Below are positions 44,654 through 53,161 of a stretch of 64,000 bases of DNA, piece after piece (position 1 is the first letter of the stretch; each line of letters starts with the position of its first letter). Under the pieces are notes generated by a model. It did no database searches. It saw nothing but the letters and a program-made list of their open reading frames with translations, and had not been told where the DNA came from. The stretch lies in assembly GCF_006442205.1 (NCBI RefSeq), contig NZ_VFVR01000001.1:434001-498000 (forward strand). The letters are read 5' to 3'. Source of the DNA: Mesorhizobium sp. B2-3-12. GTDB lineage: Bacteria; Pseudomonadota; Alphaproteobacteria; Rhizobiales; Rhizobiaceae. A program made the position numbers and the translations under genes.

Positions 44654-45496
44654 TCAAAGTGCCGGCCAGCCTTTCGTCGCGCGACGCAGCGTCAACCAGT
44701 GCCGGCGCAAAGCCGAGAGCCGAGGGGTGACACGGAGCGGGTCACCTTTTTCGATCTTCGCCAGATAGGCCCGCGACAGCGCCAGCGGCAGAAACGCCGG
44801 GCGCAGCGAGGGCGGCAGCGCGGCGGCACCTTGCTCGAAGGCCCGGAGGTGTTCGCGCGCCAGCGCGATCATCGCCGCCACGGCGCGCTGCGCACCAGAC
44901 CCGCCATCGCCAGCCACAAATTCTTCCGGCGACGATCCCGCCGCCGCCAGTATGTCGGCCGGCACGAAACACTGCCCACGCCTGCGGTGCAGCGGCAACA
45001 GCAGCAAAAGCCCTGTAATCGCCTGGGCGCAGCCCGCCCTGCCCGCAAGCTCGGCGAAACGTGGAGCCTCGACCGGATCGAGCATCATCGCCGCAAGCTG
45101 GATGAGTGCGGCCGCCGTCTCCCCGCAATAGCCTTCGAGATCGGTGCGCGACGGCATCGGATCGTCGTAGAGGTCGAAGATGCGTGCCTCGAGCATGTTC
45201 TCGAAGGCCGGCTTGGGCAGGTTGAACGCTGCGATGGCGGCGTTCAGGGCTTCGGCAACGGGATGGCCCGCGCCCGCCTCGCCGCCGGCGGCGATCACAT
45301 CGCGCCACCATTGCAGCCGCACCTCGCCGGGCAACGGCTCGTGGATGCGGTCGCGAATGCCCGCGATCTCGGCATTGAAGGCGTAGAGCGAAAACAGCGC
45401 GTCGCGCTTGTCGGCGGGCGCGTAGAGCGCCGTCAGATACCGGTCATGATCGGTGGCGCGTACCGCGTCCATGACGATCTCTGTGTTCCCTGGCAT
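44654..45496 (-). CDS. Squalene/phytoene synthase family protein (NDUFAF6-like)
   Basis: The 280-residue product starts at MPGNTEIVMDAVRATDHDRYL (ATG at 45496). A second ATG at 45472 is possible. DHDRYLTALYAPADKRDALF, a long helical body, IREPLPGEVRLQWWRD-like and ARIFDLYDDPMPSRTDLEGY match the SQS_PSY domain. The strict Asp-rich DXXXD substrate motifs of carotenoid synthases are incomplete. This resembles the group related to the mitochondrial complex I assembly factor NDUFAF6. The neighbour upstream is a Mth938/NDUFAF3-like gene, two bases away, which supports that reading. Confidence 0.85.
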   Translation of the reverse strand: MPGNTEIVMDAVRATDHDRYLTALYAPADKRDALFSLYAFNAEIAGIRDRIHEPLPGEVRLQWWRDVIAAGGEAGAGHPVAEALNAAIAAFNLPKPAFENMLEARIFDLYDDPMPSRTDLEGYCGETAAALIQLAAMMLDPVEAPRFAELAGRAGCAQAITGLLLLLPLHRRRGQCFVPADILAAAGSSPEEFVAGDGGSGAQRAVAAMIALAREHLRAFEQGAAALPPSLRPAFLPLALSRAYLAKIEKGDPLRVTPRLSALRRHWLTLRRATKGWPAL

Positions 45497-45497
45497 G

Positions 45498-45890
45498 TCA
45501 ATCGACGGCGATGAGAGCGGCGGCCACGGCGCGGTCTTCCGCCAGAAGGACATTGTAGGTCCGCACCGCGGCGCCGGTCGACATCGGGTCGGACGCTATG
45601 CCTACCTCCTTCAGCGCCGCTCGCAGCGCCGGCGGCAACGGCCTGAGATCCCTGCCCATGCCGACCAGCAGGATCTCGACCTTGTCCGCCTCGGCCAGAA
45701 GTTTTCCGAAATCCGCGATCGTCAACGCCAGGGGATCCGCCGGCTCCCAGCCATGGATGCCCGTGGGCAGGCAGAGCAGCGAGCCCCGATGCGACATGTC
45801 GGCAAAGCGGAACCCGCCATTGCCATAGGCCTCGATCGGCGCACGGCCAGGGAAATGCGCCTCGCGGATGACGATGCCTTTGCCGGCCAT
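45498..45890 (-). CDS. Mth938-like (NDUFAF3-type, DUF498) domain protein
   Basis: The 130-residue product starts at MAGKGIVIREAHFPGRAPI (ATG at 45890). The core GNGGFRFADMSHRGSLLCLP, GIHGWEPADPLALTIADF, VEILLVGMGRDLRPLP and GIASDPMSTGAAVRTYNVLLAEDRAV is typical of the Mth938 fold. Mitochondrial relatives help assemble complex I. The next gene is a NDUFAF6-like protein, so the pair may act in respiratory complex biogenesis (inference). It follows secDF by 27 bases on the same strand, the usual alphaproteobacterial order. Confidence 0.92.
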   Translation of the reverse strand: MAGKGIVIREAHFPGRAPIEAYGNGGFRFADMSHRGSLLCLPTGIHGWEPADPLALTIADFGKLLAEADKVEILLVGMGRDLRPLPPALRAALKEVGIASDPMSTGAAVRTYNVLLAEDRAVAAALIAVD

Positions 45891-45917
45891 CACTCTGTCA
45901 CCCCTCGAGGCCGCGCG

Positions 45918-48467
45918 TCAGGTCGCGACCGCCTTGCCGCCACTGACCGGCTTTTCCTCATCGGCCGAGGCCTGCGGCCGCAGCTTGAACAGGATCAGCA
46001 AAGGCGCCGCGATGAAGATCGACGAATATGTGCCGAACACCACACCGAACAACATCGCCAGTGTGAAGGAACGGATCACTTCGCCGCCGAACAGCACCAG
46101 CGCCAGCAGTGCCAAGCTGGTCGTCACGGACGTCAGCGTCGTTCTCGACAGTGTTTCGTTGATGGCGTTGTTCAACAGCTGCGGCAGCGGCATTCGCTTG
46201 TATTTTCGCAAATCCTCGCGAACGCGGTCATAGACCACGATCGTGTCGTTCAGCGAATAGCCGATGATGGTCAGGATCGCCGCCAGCGACGACTGGTTGA
46301 ATTCAAGCCCTGTTATGACGAAGAAGCCGAGAGTCATGACGACGTCGTGCACCGTCGCGATGATGGCGCCGACCGCGAACTGCCATTCGAAGCGGAACCA
46401 GACATAGACCAGGATGCCAATCAGCGCGACGATCATGGCGATCGTGCCTTGCTTGGCCAGTTCGCCGGAAACAGTCGGCCCCACCACCTCGACGCGGCGG
46501 AAATCATACTGATCCTGCAACTCGCCGCGCACCTTGTCGATAACCGTCTGCTCGGCATTCTCACCAGCGTCTTGCGTGCCGACGCGGATCAAGACGTCGT
46601 TCGGGGCGCCGAACTGCTGCACCTGCACTTCGCCGATATTCAGTTCCGTCAATCGGCTGCGGATATCGCCGATATTGGCATCGCCGCTCTTGGACTGCAC
46701 CTCGATCAGCGAGCCGCCCTTGAAGTCGATGCCGTAATTGATGCCGACGCTCATGAACAAGACGACGGACAGTATAGAAAGTGTGCTCGACAGCGCGAAC
46801 GTCCACCGCCGGATACCCATGAACGGAATTTTCGTGCCGGGCGGAACGAAGGTCACCGGCGCGCGCGGCAACTCCTTCGGACGTGCACGCCGCAGCCAGA
46901 TCGAGACCAGCAGACGGGTGAAGGTGAAAGCGGTAAAGACCGTGGTCAGGATGCCGATGGCATAGGTGATGGCAAAGCCCTTCACTGGGCCGGTACCCAG
47001 ATAGAACAGCACGACGGTCGCGATCAACGAGGTGACGTTGGAATCGACGATGGTCGCCAGCGCCTTCGAGAAACCGGTGTCGATCGCCTGGATCACCGAG
47101 CGACCGGCGCGTCGCTCCTCGCGGATGCGCTCGTAAATCAGAACGTTTGAATCGACCGCCATGCCGATGGTCAGCACGATACCGGCGATACCAGGCAAGG
47201 TCAGTGTCGCGCCAAGCAGCGACAGCAGCCCGACGATCATCGCCACGTGCACCGCCAGCGCGATGTTGGCGAGGAAGCCGAGGAAGCCGTAGGCCACGAA
47301 CATGAAGGCGACGACGAGGATCGAACCGATGATGCCGGCGACCTTACCGGCATGGATCGAATCCTGGCCAAGGCCCGGACCGACGGTGCGTTCCTCGATG
47401 ACCGTCAACGTCGCCGGCAGCGCGCCGGCACGCAGCAGCACGGCGAGATCATTGGCGCTCTGGGCGGTGAAATTGCCTGAGATCTGGCCGGTGCCGCCGA
47501 GGATCGGCTCGCGGATCTGCGGCGCCGAGATCACCTGGTTGTCGAGGATAATGGCGAACAGCTTGCCGACATTTTGCGATGTCGCCTGGCCGAAGCGGGC
47601 CGCACCCTTCGAATCGAAACGGAACGAAACCACCGGCTCGTTGTTCTGCGAATTGTATGTCGCCTGCGCGTCGACAAGGTTTTCGCCCGATACGATGACG
47701 CGGTTCTCGATCAGGTAGGGAACCGGCGGATCGTCCTGCGAATAAAGCACCGAAGAACCGGCCGGCGGGCGCCCCTTGAGCGCGTCCTGCACCGGCATCG
47801 ACTGGTCGACCATCTGGAAGGTCAGCTTCGCGGTCTGGCCGAGGATTTCCTTCAGCCGCTGCGGGTCCTGCAGGCCAGGGACCTGGACGAGGATGCGGTC
47901 GTCGCCTTGCCGCTGGACGATCGGCTCGGTCGTGCCGAGTTCGTTGACGCGGCGCTCGACCACTTCGATCGACTGCGCCAGCGCGGTCGATGTGCGATAT
48001 TTGATGCCGGCATCGGTGACGGTGAACTTGAGCAGGCCCGGTTCGGAATCATCCAGCGCCATTTCCTGGATGGAGCCGCCGGTGAACAGGCCGGCCGCGA
48101 CAGGATCGGTCAAGGTCTTCAATGCCGTCTTGGCGGCATCGACCTGGGCCGGATCGGTGATGCGGACCTGCAAGGTCCGCCCCGTGCCGCCGAGGCCGGT
48201 GTAGCCGATCTTGGCATCGCGCAGCAGCGTGCGGATCTCGTCGCGCGTCGTCTCCAGCCGATCCTTGATCAGATCGTTCTGGTTCATCTCGAGCAGGATG
48301 TGCGAACCGCCCTGCAGGTCGAGGCCAAGCGTCATCTGCCGCTTCGGCACCCAGCTGGGCAGCTGGGCCAAGGTGCTTGCGGGGATCAGATTGGGCGCGG
48401 CGAGGACCACTGTGGCGGCCACGGCCAGCCAGATCAGGATCATCTTGAAGCGCGAGAAATACAGCAT
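45918..48467 (-). CDS. secDF: Protein translocase subunit SecDF (fused)
   Basis: The 849-residue SecD-SecF fusion uses proton-motive force to pull secreted proteins through SecYEG. The N-terminal helix is followed by GLDLQGGSHILLEM and the large periplasmic P1 domain. The SecD membrane bundle follows (about residues 360-510, with VGLLSLLGATLTLPGIAG and GMAVDSNVLIYERIREE). The SecF half comes after (FKGGSLIEVQS, FSLNDTIVVYDRVRED-type motif GYSLNDTIVVYDRVRED). Fusion into one gene occurs in rhizobia. Downstream are the Mth938 and squalene/phytoene synthase-family genes. Upstream is a truncated SecD paralog and yajC. Confidence 0.97.
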   Translation of the reverse strand: MLYFSRFKMILIWLAVAATVVLAAPNLIPASTLAQLPSWVPKRQMTLGLDLQGGSHILLEMNQNDLIKDRLETTRDEIRTLLRDAKIGYTGLGGTGRTLQVRITDPAQVDAAKTALKTLTDPVAAGLFTGGSIQEMALDDSEPGLLKFTVTDAGIKYRTSTALAQSIEVVERRVNELGTTEPIVQRQGDDRILVQVPGLQDPQRLKEILGQTAKLTFQMVDQSMPVQDALKGRPPAGSSVLYSQDDPPVPYLIENRVIVSGENLVDAQATYNSQNNEPVVSFRFDSKGAARFGQATSQNVGKLFAIILDNQVISAPQIREPILGGTGQISGNFTAQSANDLAVLLRAGALPATLTVIEERTVGPGLGQDSIHAGKVAGIIGSILVVAFMFVAYGFLGFLANIALAVHVAMIVGLLSLLGATLTLPGIAGIVLTIGMAVDSNVLIYERIREERRAGRSVIQAIDTGFSKALATIVDSNVTSLIATVVLFYLGTGPVKGFAITYAIGILTTVFTAFTFTRLLVSIWLRRARPKELPRAPVTFVPPGTKIPFMGIRRWTFALSSTLSILSVVLFMSVGINYGIDFKGGSLIEVQSKSGDANIGDIRSRLTELNIGEVQVQQFGAPNDVLIRVGTQDAGENAEQTVIDKVRGELQDQYDFRRVEVVGPTVSGELAKQGTIAMIVALIGILVYVWFRFEWQFAVGAIIATVHDVVMTLGFFVITGLEFNQSSLAAILTIIGYSLNDTIVVYDRVREDLRKYKRMPLPQLLNNAINETLSRTTLTSVTTSLALLALVLFGGEVIRSFTLAMLFGVVFGTYSSIFIAAPLLILFKLRPQASADEEKPVSGGKAVAT

Positions 48468-48555
48468 CGATTCTTATCCGTTCAGGCGTAAAGCGGCAGC
48501 GTTCCGCCATCGGTTCGGTTCGTGGGTACGTTTCTCATTCTGATCACGGCCGGCC

Positions 48556-49620
48556 CTATCGCGCTTCCTCAGCGATTGTCAATCTTGCCGGTAATGCGCC
48601 GGTGCGTAGCAGCAAGGCAATGTTCTTGGCTTCCTGGGCCGTGAAATTGCCCGAAATCTGACCGTAGCCGCCATCGATCGGCTCACGAATGACAGGCGCC
48701 GAAATCACGTGATCATCCAGGATCACCGCAAACGGATTGCCTATGTTCTGTGTTGTAACCTGTTTGAACCGTGCCGTACCTTTGGAATCGAGCCGGAATA
48801 CGACAACCGGTTGACCGCCTTGCGCATTGTAGTTTGCGTTGGCGTCGAGCAGGTTCTTGTCGGAGAGGATAACCCGGTTTTGGACCAGATAAGGAACTGG
48901 CGGATCGTCCTGCGTATAAAGTACCACCGAGCCAACAGGCGGGCGGTCGCTGATCGCATCGTTCACGGGCATCGAAAGATCGACCAACTGGAAGCTTAGG
49001 CGACCAGGCCGAATGAGGACATCTCTCAGCCTCTGTTGATCCATGATGCTCGGGGCCTGAACAAGAATACTGTCCTTGCCCGCCGATTGGACAACCGCGC
49101 TCGTGGCGCCCAAATCCTGGAGACGGTTTTTAATGACCTCGATCGACTGCGTGATCGCGACAGAGTTCCGATACTTCAAACCCGCGTCCGTCAAAGTGAA
49201 TTTGAGCAACGCGGACCCGCCGTCGTCCAAAGTCATTTCCTGAATACCGCTGTCCGCGACAGGATCGGTTATCGTCTTGAGCGCTGCCTTGGCGGCATCG
49301 AGCCGAGCCGGATCGGTGATGCGCAGTTGCACGGCCCTGTCCGATATGGCGAGGCCAGCATAACCAATCCTGGCGTCGAGCAGCAGCGCCCTTATATCGC
49401 CGCGTGTAGCCTTCAGCCGCCCTTCGATCACATCGGCCACGTTCAAACGAAGCAGGATGCCATCTTGCTGGCTTGCTTCGACGATCATCCCGCTGTCGGC
49501 AAGCCCTTCGGGTCGCATGGCCTGTGGAGGGGCAGCGAAAAGGTTCGAGGCATCGAAGACGAGCGCCGTGGCCACGGCAAGCCACGTCAGCATCATCTTC
49601 AGGCGCCAAAGGTGGAACAT
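48556..49620 (-). CDS. Truncated SecD paralog: signal/anchor helix plus periplasmic P1 domain only
   Basis: The 354-residue product starts at MFHLWRLKMMLTWLAVATALV. It aligns by eye along its whole length with the first ~355 residues of the adjacent SecDF: LLRLNVADVIEGRLKATRGDIRALL, VQLRITDPARLDAAKAALKT, VVLYTQDDPPVPYLVQNRVI, QISGNFTAQEAKNIALLLRTGALPA. It stops at LTIAEEAR, just where SecDF enters its six-helix bundle. The GLDLQGG motif region is replaced by GLADSGMIVEASQQD. The frame is intact, so it is a gene rather than debris. It lies between yajC and secDF and arose by duplication. Confidence 0.85.
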   Translation of the reverse strand: MFHLWRLKMMLTWLAVATALVFDASNLFAAPPQAMRPEGLADSGMIVEASQQDGILLRLNVADVIEGRLKATRGDIRALLLDARIGYAGLAISDRAVQLRITDPARLDAAKAALKTITDPVADSGIQEMTLDDGGSALLKFTLTDAGLKYRNSVAITQSIEVIKNRLQDLGATSAVVQSAGKDSILVQAPSIMDQQRLRDVLIRPGRLSFQLVDLSMPVNDAISDRPPVGSVVLYTQDDPPVPYLVQNRVILSDKNLLDANANYNAQGGQPVVVFRLDSKGTARFKQVTTQNIGNPFAVILDDHVISAPVIREPIDGGYGQISGNFTAQEAKNIALLLRTGALPARLTIAEEAR

Positions 49621-49672
49621 ATACGGTCGCTCGTCAGAGCCCTGTCCGCGGATCGCTCCGCCTGAAATCGGG

Positions 49673-50011
49673 TTATTTCTTGGCGTTCTGGTTGGCGACC
49701 GGTTCGCCCTTGACGCGCACATCGGCGATCGTCGAGCGCAGCGCCGTCACCTTGGTGCCGCCAAGATCGATCTCGAGTTCGTTGTCGTCGATCACCTTGG
49801 TCACCTTGCCGACGAAACCGCCGCCGGTGACGACCGTGTCGCCGCGGCGGACCGCCGCCAGCATCTCGCCGCGCTTCTTCAGCTGCGTGCGCTGCGGGCG
49901 GATGATTAGAAAATACATGATCACGAAAATCAGGACAAACGGCAAAATGCTGATGAACATATCGGGAGAGGCGCCGCCGATGCCTTGGGCGTATGCCGGT
50001 GTCACGAACAT
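49673..50011 (-). CDS. yajC: Preprotein translocase accessory subunit YajC
   Basis: The 112-residue product has AGGAGT before the ATG. It has one N-terminal transmembrane helix (MFISILPFVLIFVIMYFLIIRPQ) with the family RPQ motif, then a small cytoplasmic domain with GDTVVTGGGFVGKVTKV. YajC associates with SecDF at the translocon. It heads the sec run yajC - SecD paralog - secDF, all minus strand, with 52 bases to the paralog. Confidence 0.96.
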   Translation of the reverse strand: MFVTPAYAQGIGGASPDMFISILPFVLIFVIMYFLIIRPQRTQLKKRGEMLAAVRRGDTVVTGGGFVGKVTKVIDDNELEIDLGGTKVTALRSTIADVRVKGEPVANQNAKK

Positions 50012-50160
50012 CGAGGTACTCCTGAATTTTGAAAAACAGCCGCCGGTTAAGCGAGATTTGGCGGCTCCGCGAAATTTGGCCGGAATATAGTCGGTAAAGT
50101 TGTCAATGCAACTGCGGCGCCAGGCAAATCCGCTGCTTTTCCGGCCTGTTTAGCCGTGTT

Positions 50161-50210
50161 AGAGCAGGATCACGAAAACCGGCAGCCGGTTTTCGGAAAA
50201 GATCACGTTC
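50161..50210. repeat. 50-bp palindromic rhizobial intergenic repeat
   Basis: The AGAGCAGGATCACGAAAAC arm and an inverted GTTTTCGGAAAAGATCACG arm pair around CGGCAGCCG, with the perfect core GAAAACCGGC-a-GCCGGTTTTC. The consensus AGAGCATGATC...GATCATGCTC occurs widely in Mesorhizobium. It lies between yajC and the ATPase gene, which are divergent. Confidence 0.7.
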
Positions 50211-50298
50211 GAACAAATGGTTGCAACCGGTTTCGAAACCGCCGGAATCGAACCGGTTCGGCCTGCCACCGCAAGAACCGAAGCAAAAAAGACCTGAT

Positions 50299-51189
50299 AT
50301 GACCGACACCAGCATCGACGCCCTGAACCAGAAACTGGACCGTCTGATCGAGGCCGTCAGCCGCCTGGCGCCGCCGCCGGTGCCTGAAACCGACCTCAAC
50401 GTGGCCGATTGCTTCGTCTGGCAGGCCGATCCCGGCTATCTGGAGCCGGTGCGCAAGGTCAACCGCGTCGACATCAGCCTGATCCGCGGCGTCGACCGCG
50501 TCCGCGACATCCTCGTCGACAACACCGAGCGCTTCGCCGCCGGCTTTGCCGCCAACAACGTCCTGTTATGGGGCGCCCGCGGCATGGGCAAATCGTCGCT
50601 GGTCAAGGCCGTGCATGCGCAAATCAACGCCAAGGCCAATTCACGAAAGCCCAAATCCGGCCTGCCGCTGAAGCTGATCGAAATCCACCGCGAGGACATC
50701 GACACGCTGCCCAAGCTGATGGGCCTGCTGAAGGCAGCCCCTTTCCGCGTCATCCTGTTTTGCGACGACCTCTCCTTCGACCATGACGACACGTCCTACA
50801 AGTCGCTGAAGGCAGCGCTCGAAGGCGGCGTCGAGGGCCGCCCCGCCAATGTCATCTTCTACGCCACGTCGAACCGGCGGCATCTGTTGCCGCGCGACAT
50901 GATCGACAATGAGCGCTCCACCGCCATCAACCCGTCCGAGGCGGTCGAGGAAAAGGTCTCGCTGTCCGACCGTTTCGGCCTGTGGCTGGGTTTCCACAAA
51001 TGCTCGCAGGACGAATATCTCGACATGGTCAACGGCTATGCCAGCCACCATGGCCTCGACATCGACCCCGAGCAGTTGCGGGCGGAAGCGCTGGAATGGG
51101 CAACGACGCGCGGCAGCCGCTCGGGCCGCGTCGCCTGGCAGTTCACGCAGGACCTGGCCGGACGGCTCGGCAAGCCGTTGAGCGATTGA
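50299..51189 (+). CDS. DUF815-family AAA ATPase
   Basis: The 296-residue product starts at MTDTSIDALNQKLDRLIEAV. The N-terminal helix is followed by NNVLLWGARGMGKSSLVKAV (Walker A GARGMGKSS), RVILFCDDLSFD (Walker B), a sensor in VIFYATSNRRHLLPRDM and a C-terminal helical domain. DUF815 ATPases are cytoplasmic and of unknown role. In rhizobia the gene lies beside yajC-secDF and the NlpD-like gene. Here an AraC/oxidoreductase pair separates it from the latter. Confidence 0.92.
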   Translation: MTDTSIDALNQKLDRLIEAVSRLAPPPVPETDLNVADCFVWQADPGYLEPVRKVNRVDISLIRGVDRVRDILVDNTERFAAGFAANNVLLWGARGMGKSSLVKAVHAQINAKANSRKPKSGLPLKLIEIHREDIDTLPKLMGLLKAAPFRVILFCDDLSFDHDDTSYKSLKAALEGGVEGRPANVIFYATSNRRHLLPRDMIDNERSTAINPSEAVEEKVSLSDRFGLWLGFHKCSQDEYLDMVNGYASHHGLDIDPEQLRAEALEWATTRGSRSGRVAWQFTQDLAGRLGKPLSD

Positions 51190-51227
51190 AGCATTGGATT
51201 GCGTAACCAACGCGATCCAGCGCAGGC

Positions 51228-52064
51228 TTATTTGAGCGGTGGCGCCCGCCGCAGGTCGCGCGGCGTTTGGCCGATCTCGCGGCGCATCCAGTGCGCAAGA
51301 TGTGACTGATGCGCGAAGCCGCTCATTTCAGCCACTTCGCTTGTGCTGAGTTCAGCCTGCCGCAACAGAACGCATGCGCGTTCGACGCGACGCCGCAATA
51401 CGTAGCGGTGCAAGGTGACACCCATCGCCACCTTGAACCATGTCCGCAAATGCGAGCTGCTCGCACCGGCGACACGGCTTAGTCGCTGGATCGAAAGCGG
51501 CTCGTGGAGAGCCGCCTCGATGTGCTCCAGCACGCGCGTGAGCTGGGTATCCGACAAACGGTTCGTTGGATCGATATCCGGTTCACCGAGGCCAAGCAGC
51601 CGCACCGCCAATGCGGCGCCGATGCTGTCGGCAAACAAAGGGTCGCTCGGCGCGTTAGCGTTCAGTTCGCTCTCGAGCGCCCGGACGAGATGTTCGATGC
51701 GCTGGTCGCGAAGCATGTGGCGCGTGTCGAGCCGCAATGCTTGCGCCTTGCCGCCAAGCTCCGCCGCCACCCTGTCCATCAAGGCTGGCTGCAACGCAAT
51801 CTCCATCGTGTCGAACGGGGTTTCGGCCTCGAAGCCGCCCTCCTGGCCAGCCGGCACCAGGTCGATATCGCCGGCGCGCCTGACGAAATATCGTCCGACC
51901 TGATTGCAGTAGGAGCGCGTCGCCGCGCTGGCATGCACCATGATGCGATGGTGTGACGCCCGGGGCAAACGATGGACGCCGGCTTTGACATGCCTGGAGG
52001 CCATCGTTACGTCGGGCGCGGCCTGGGCCGGAGCGAATTGCGAACGCATGATCTCTCGTTTCAT
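51228..52064 (-). CDS. AraC-family transcriptional regulator
   Basis: The 278-residue product may start at the first or the sixth codon (MRSQFAPA). The N-terminal ~165 residues are a cupin-like sensor (FVRRAGDIDLVPAGQEGGF). The C-terminal ~100 residues are two helix-turn-helix units: LSIQRLSRVAGASSSHLRTWFK and TSEVAEMSGFAHQSHLAHWMRREIG. It is divergent from the oxidoreductase at 52163, with about 100 bases between them, and so probably controls that gene. The pair interrupts otherwise conserved rhizobial gene order and may be recently acquired. Confidence 0.92.
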   Translation of the reverse strand: MKREIMRSQFAPAQAAPDVTMASRHVKAGVHRLPRASHHRIMVHASAATRSYCNQVGRYFVRRAGDIDLVPAGQEGGFEAETPFDTMEIALQPALMDRVAAELGGKAQALRLDTRHMLRDQRIEHLVRALESELNANAPSDPLFADSIGAALAVRLLGLGEPDIDPTNRLSDTQLTRVLEHIEAALHEPLSIQRLSRVAGASSSHLRTWFKVAMGVTLHRYVLRRRVERACVLLRQAELSTSEVAEMSGFAHQSHLAHWMRREIGQTPRDLRRAPPLK

Positions 52065-52162
52065 GGCAAAACCTGTTCGAGATTTGGCAATTCCCGCGCG
52101 ATTTTCAATGCCGCGGACCTGTACTCACGCCTCTCAATCAAACTTGGACGAGAGGTTATGCC

Positions 52163-53053
52163 ATGAGTTTCTATGTTGTTATCGGAGCAGGTCCTGTCGG
52201 TCGCGAGACCGCCCGCCTTCTTGGCGAGGAAGGACATGATGTCGTTCTCACCAGCCGAAGCGTCGGTCCGAACGCGCTGCCGAACGTACGGACCGTAAAG
52301 GCCGACGCCACCGATGCCTCGGAACTCGCGCGTGTCTGCCAAGGCGCCGATGCCATCTTCATGTGTGCCATGGCCACCTATCACCGGTGGCCGACTGATT
52401 TCTTCCCGATCATCGACGGCACCGTGCGCGCGGCCGAGACGGTCGGCGCGAAGCTGATCGTGCTGGGAAACCTCTATGGCTATGGGGAAAATGCCGACAG
52501 CCCGCTTCGGTCCGACCATTGCCTGGACCCGACTTCGAAGAAAGGAACCGCCAGGACGATCATGTGGCAGCGGGCGGTCCGTGCCGACGTTCCCGCGATC
52601 GAAGTGCGGTCCAGCGACTATCTCGGACATGGCGCCATCAGCTACTTCTCGCTGGTTGCGCTGCCCTCCATCATCGAGGGGAAACCCACCGCTTTCATTG
52701 GAAACCTCGACGCAACACATGCCTGGGCCTTTACCAAGGATGTCGCCAGGACGCTTGTCGCGGCCTCCCGCTACTCCGGCGAATGGGGGCGCGCTTTTCA
52801 CGTTCCCTCGCAATACGCCTCACCCAGGGAGCTCATCCAGAAAACCGCCGCGATGCTTCGACGAGAGGTCTCTGAAATCCGTTCCTATTCCATTGCCGAG
52901 ATGGAAGCATTGGGCATGCATGAGCTGATCGAGATGCGTTATCTTTTCGAGAACCCGTTGCTGGTCGATTCTTCCGACGCCGAGATGCTTCTCGGCATCA
53001 AGGCCAGCAGCCTCGAGGTCATGATCGCCGACACGCTCCGCGATCATCTTTGA
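52163..53053 (+). CDS. NAD-dependent epimerase/dehydratase (atypical SDR)
   Basis: The 296-residue product has AGAGGT seven bases before the ATG. The dinucleotide motif is VIGAGPVGRETARLLGEEG, near GxGxxG but with a P in the loop. KADATDASELARV and FMCAMATYHRWP follow. It resembles atypical SDR NAD(P)-binding proteins. The Tyr-x-x-x-Lys active site is not evident, so it may be a reductase-like or regulatory member. It is transcribed divergently from the AraC gene and ends before the terminator of the nlpD cluster. Confidence 0.85.
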   Translation: MSFYVVIGAGPVGRETARLLGEEGHDVVLTSRSVGPNALPNVRTVKADATDASELARVCQGADAIFMCAMATYHRWPTDFFPIIDGTVRAAETVGAKLIVLGNLYGYGENADSPLRSDHCLDPTSKKGTARTIMWQRAVRADVPAIEVRSSDYLGHGAISYFSLVALPSIIEGKPTAFIGNLDATHAWAFTKDVARTLVAASRYSGEWGRAFHVPSQYASPRELIQKTAAMLRREVSEIRSYSIAEMEALGMHELIEMRYLFENPLLVDSSDAEMLLGIKASSLEVMIADTLRDHL

Positions 53054-53080
53054 ACCTGAAACAGGCATCCGCCAGAACTG

Positions 53081-53108
53081 AAAAAGCCCGCTCCTTGCGG
53101 AACGGGCT
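53081..53108 (-). terminator. Rho-independent terminator after the NlpD-like gene
   Basis: AGCCCG-c-TCC-ttgc-GGA-a-CGGGCT is followed by five Ts on the minus strand. It ends the long minus-strand cluster that begins at nagZ. Confidence 0.85.
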
Positions 53109-53161
53109 GAGCCGGCGGGCCGGACTGGAGGTCAGACGGCCCGCATATCGCTTCTTTTCTT

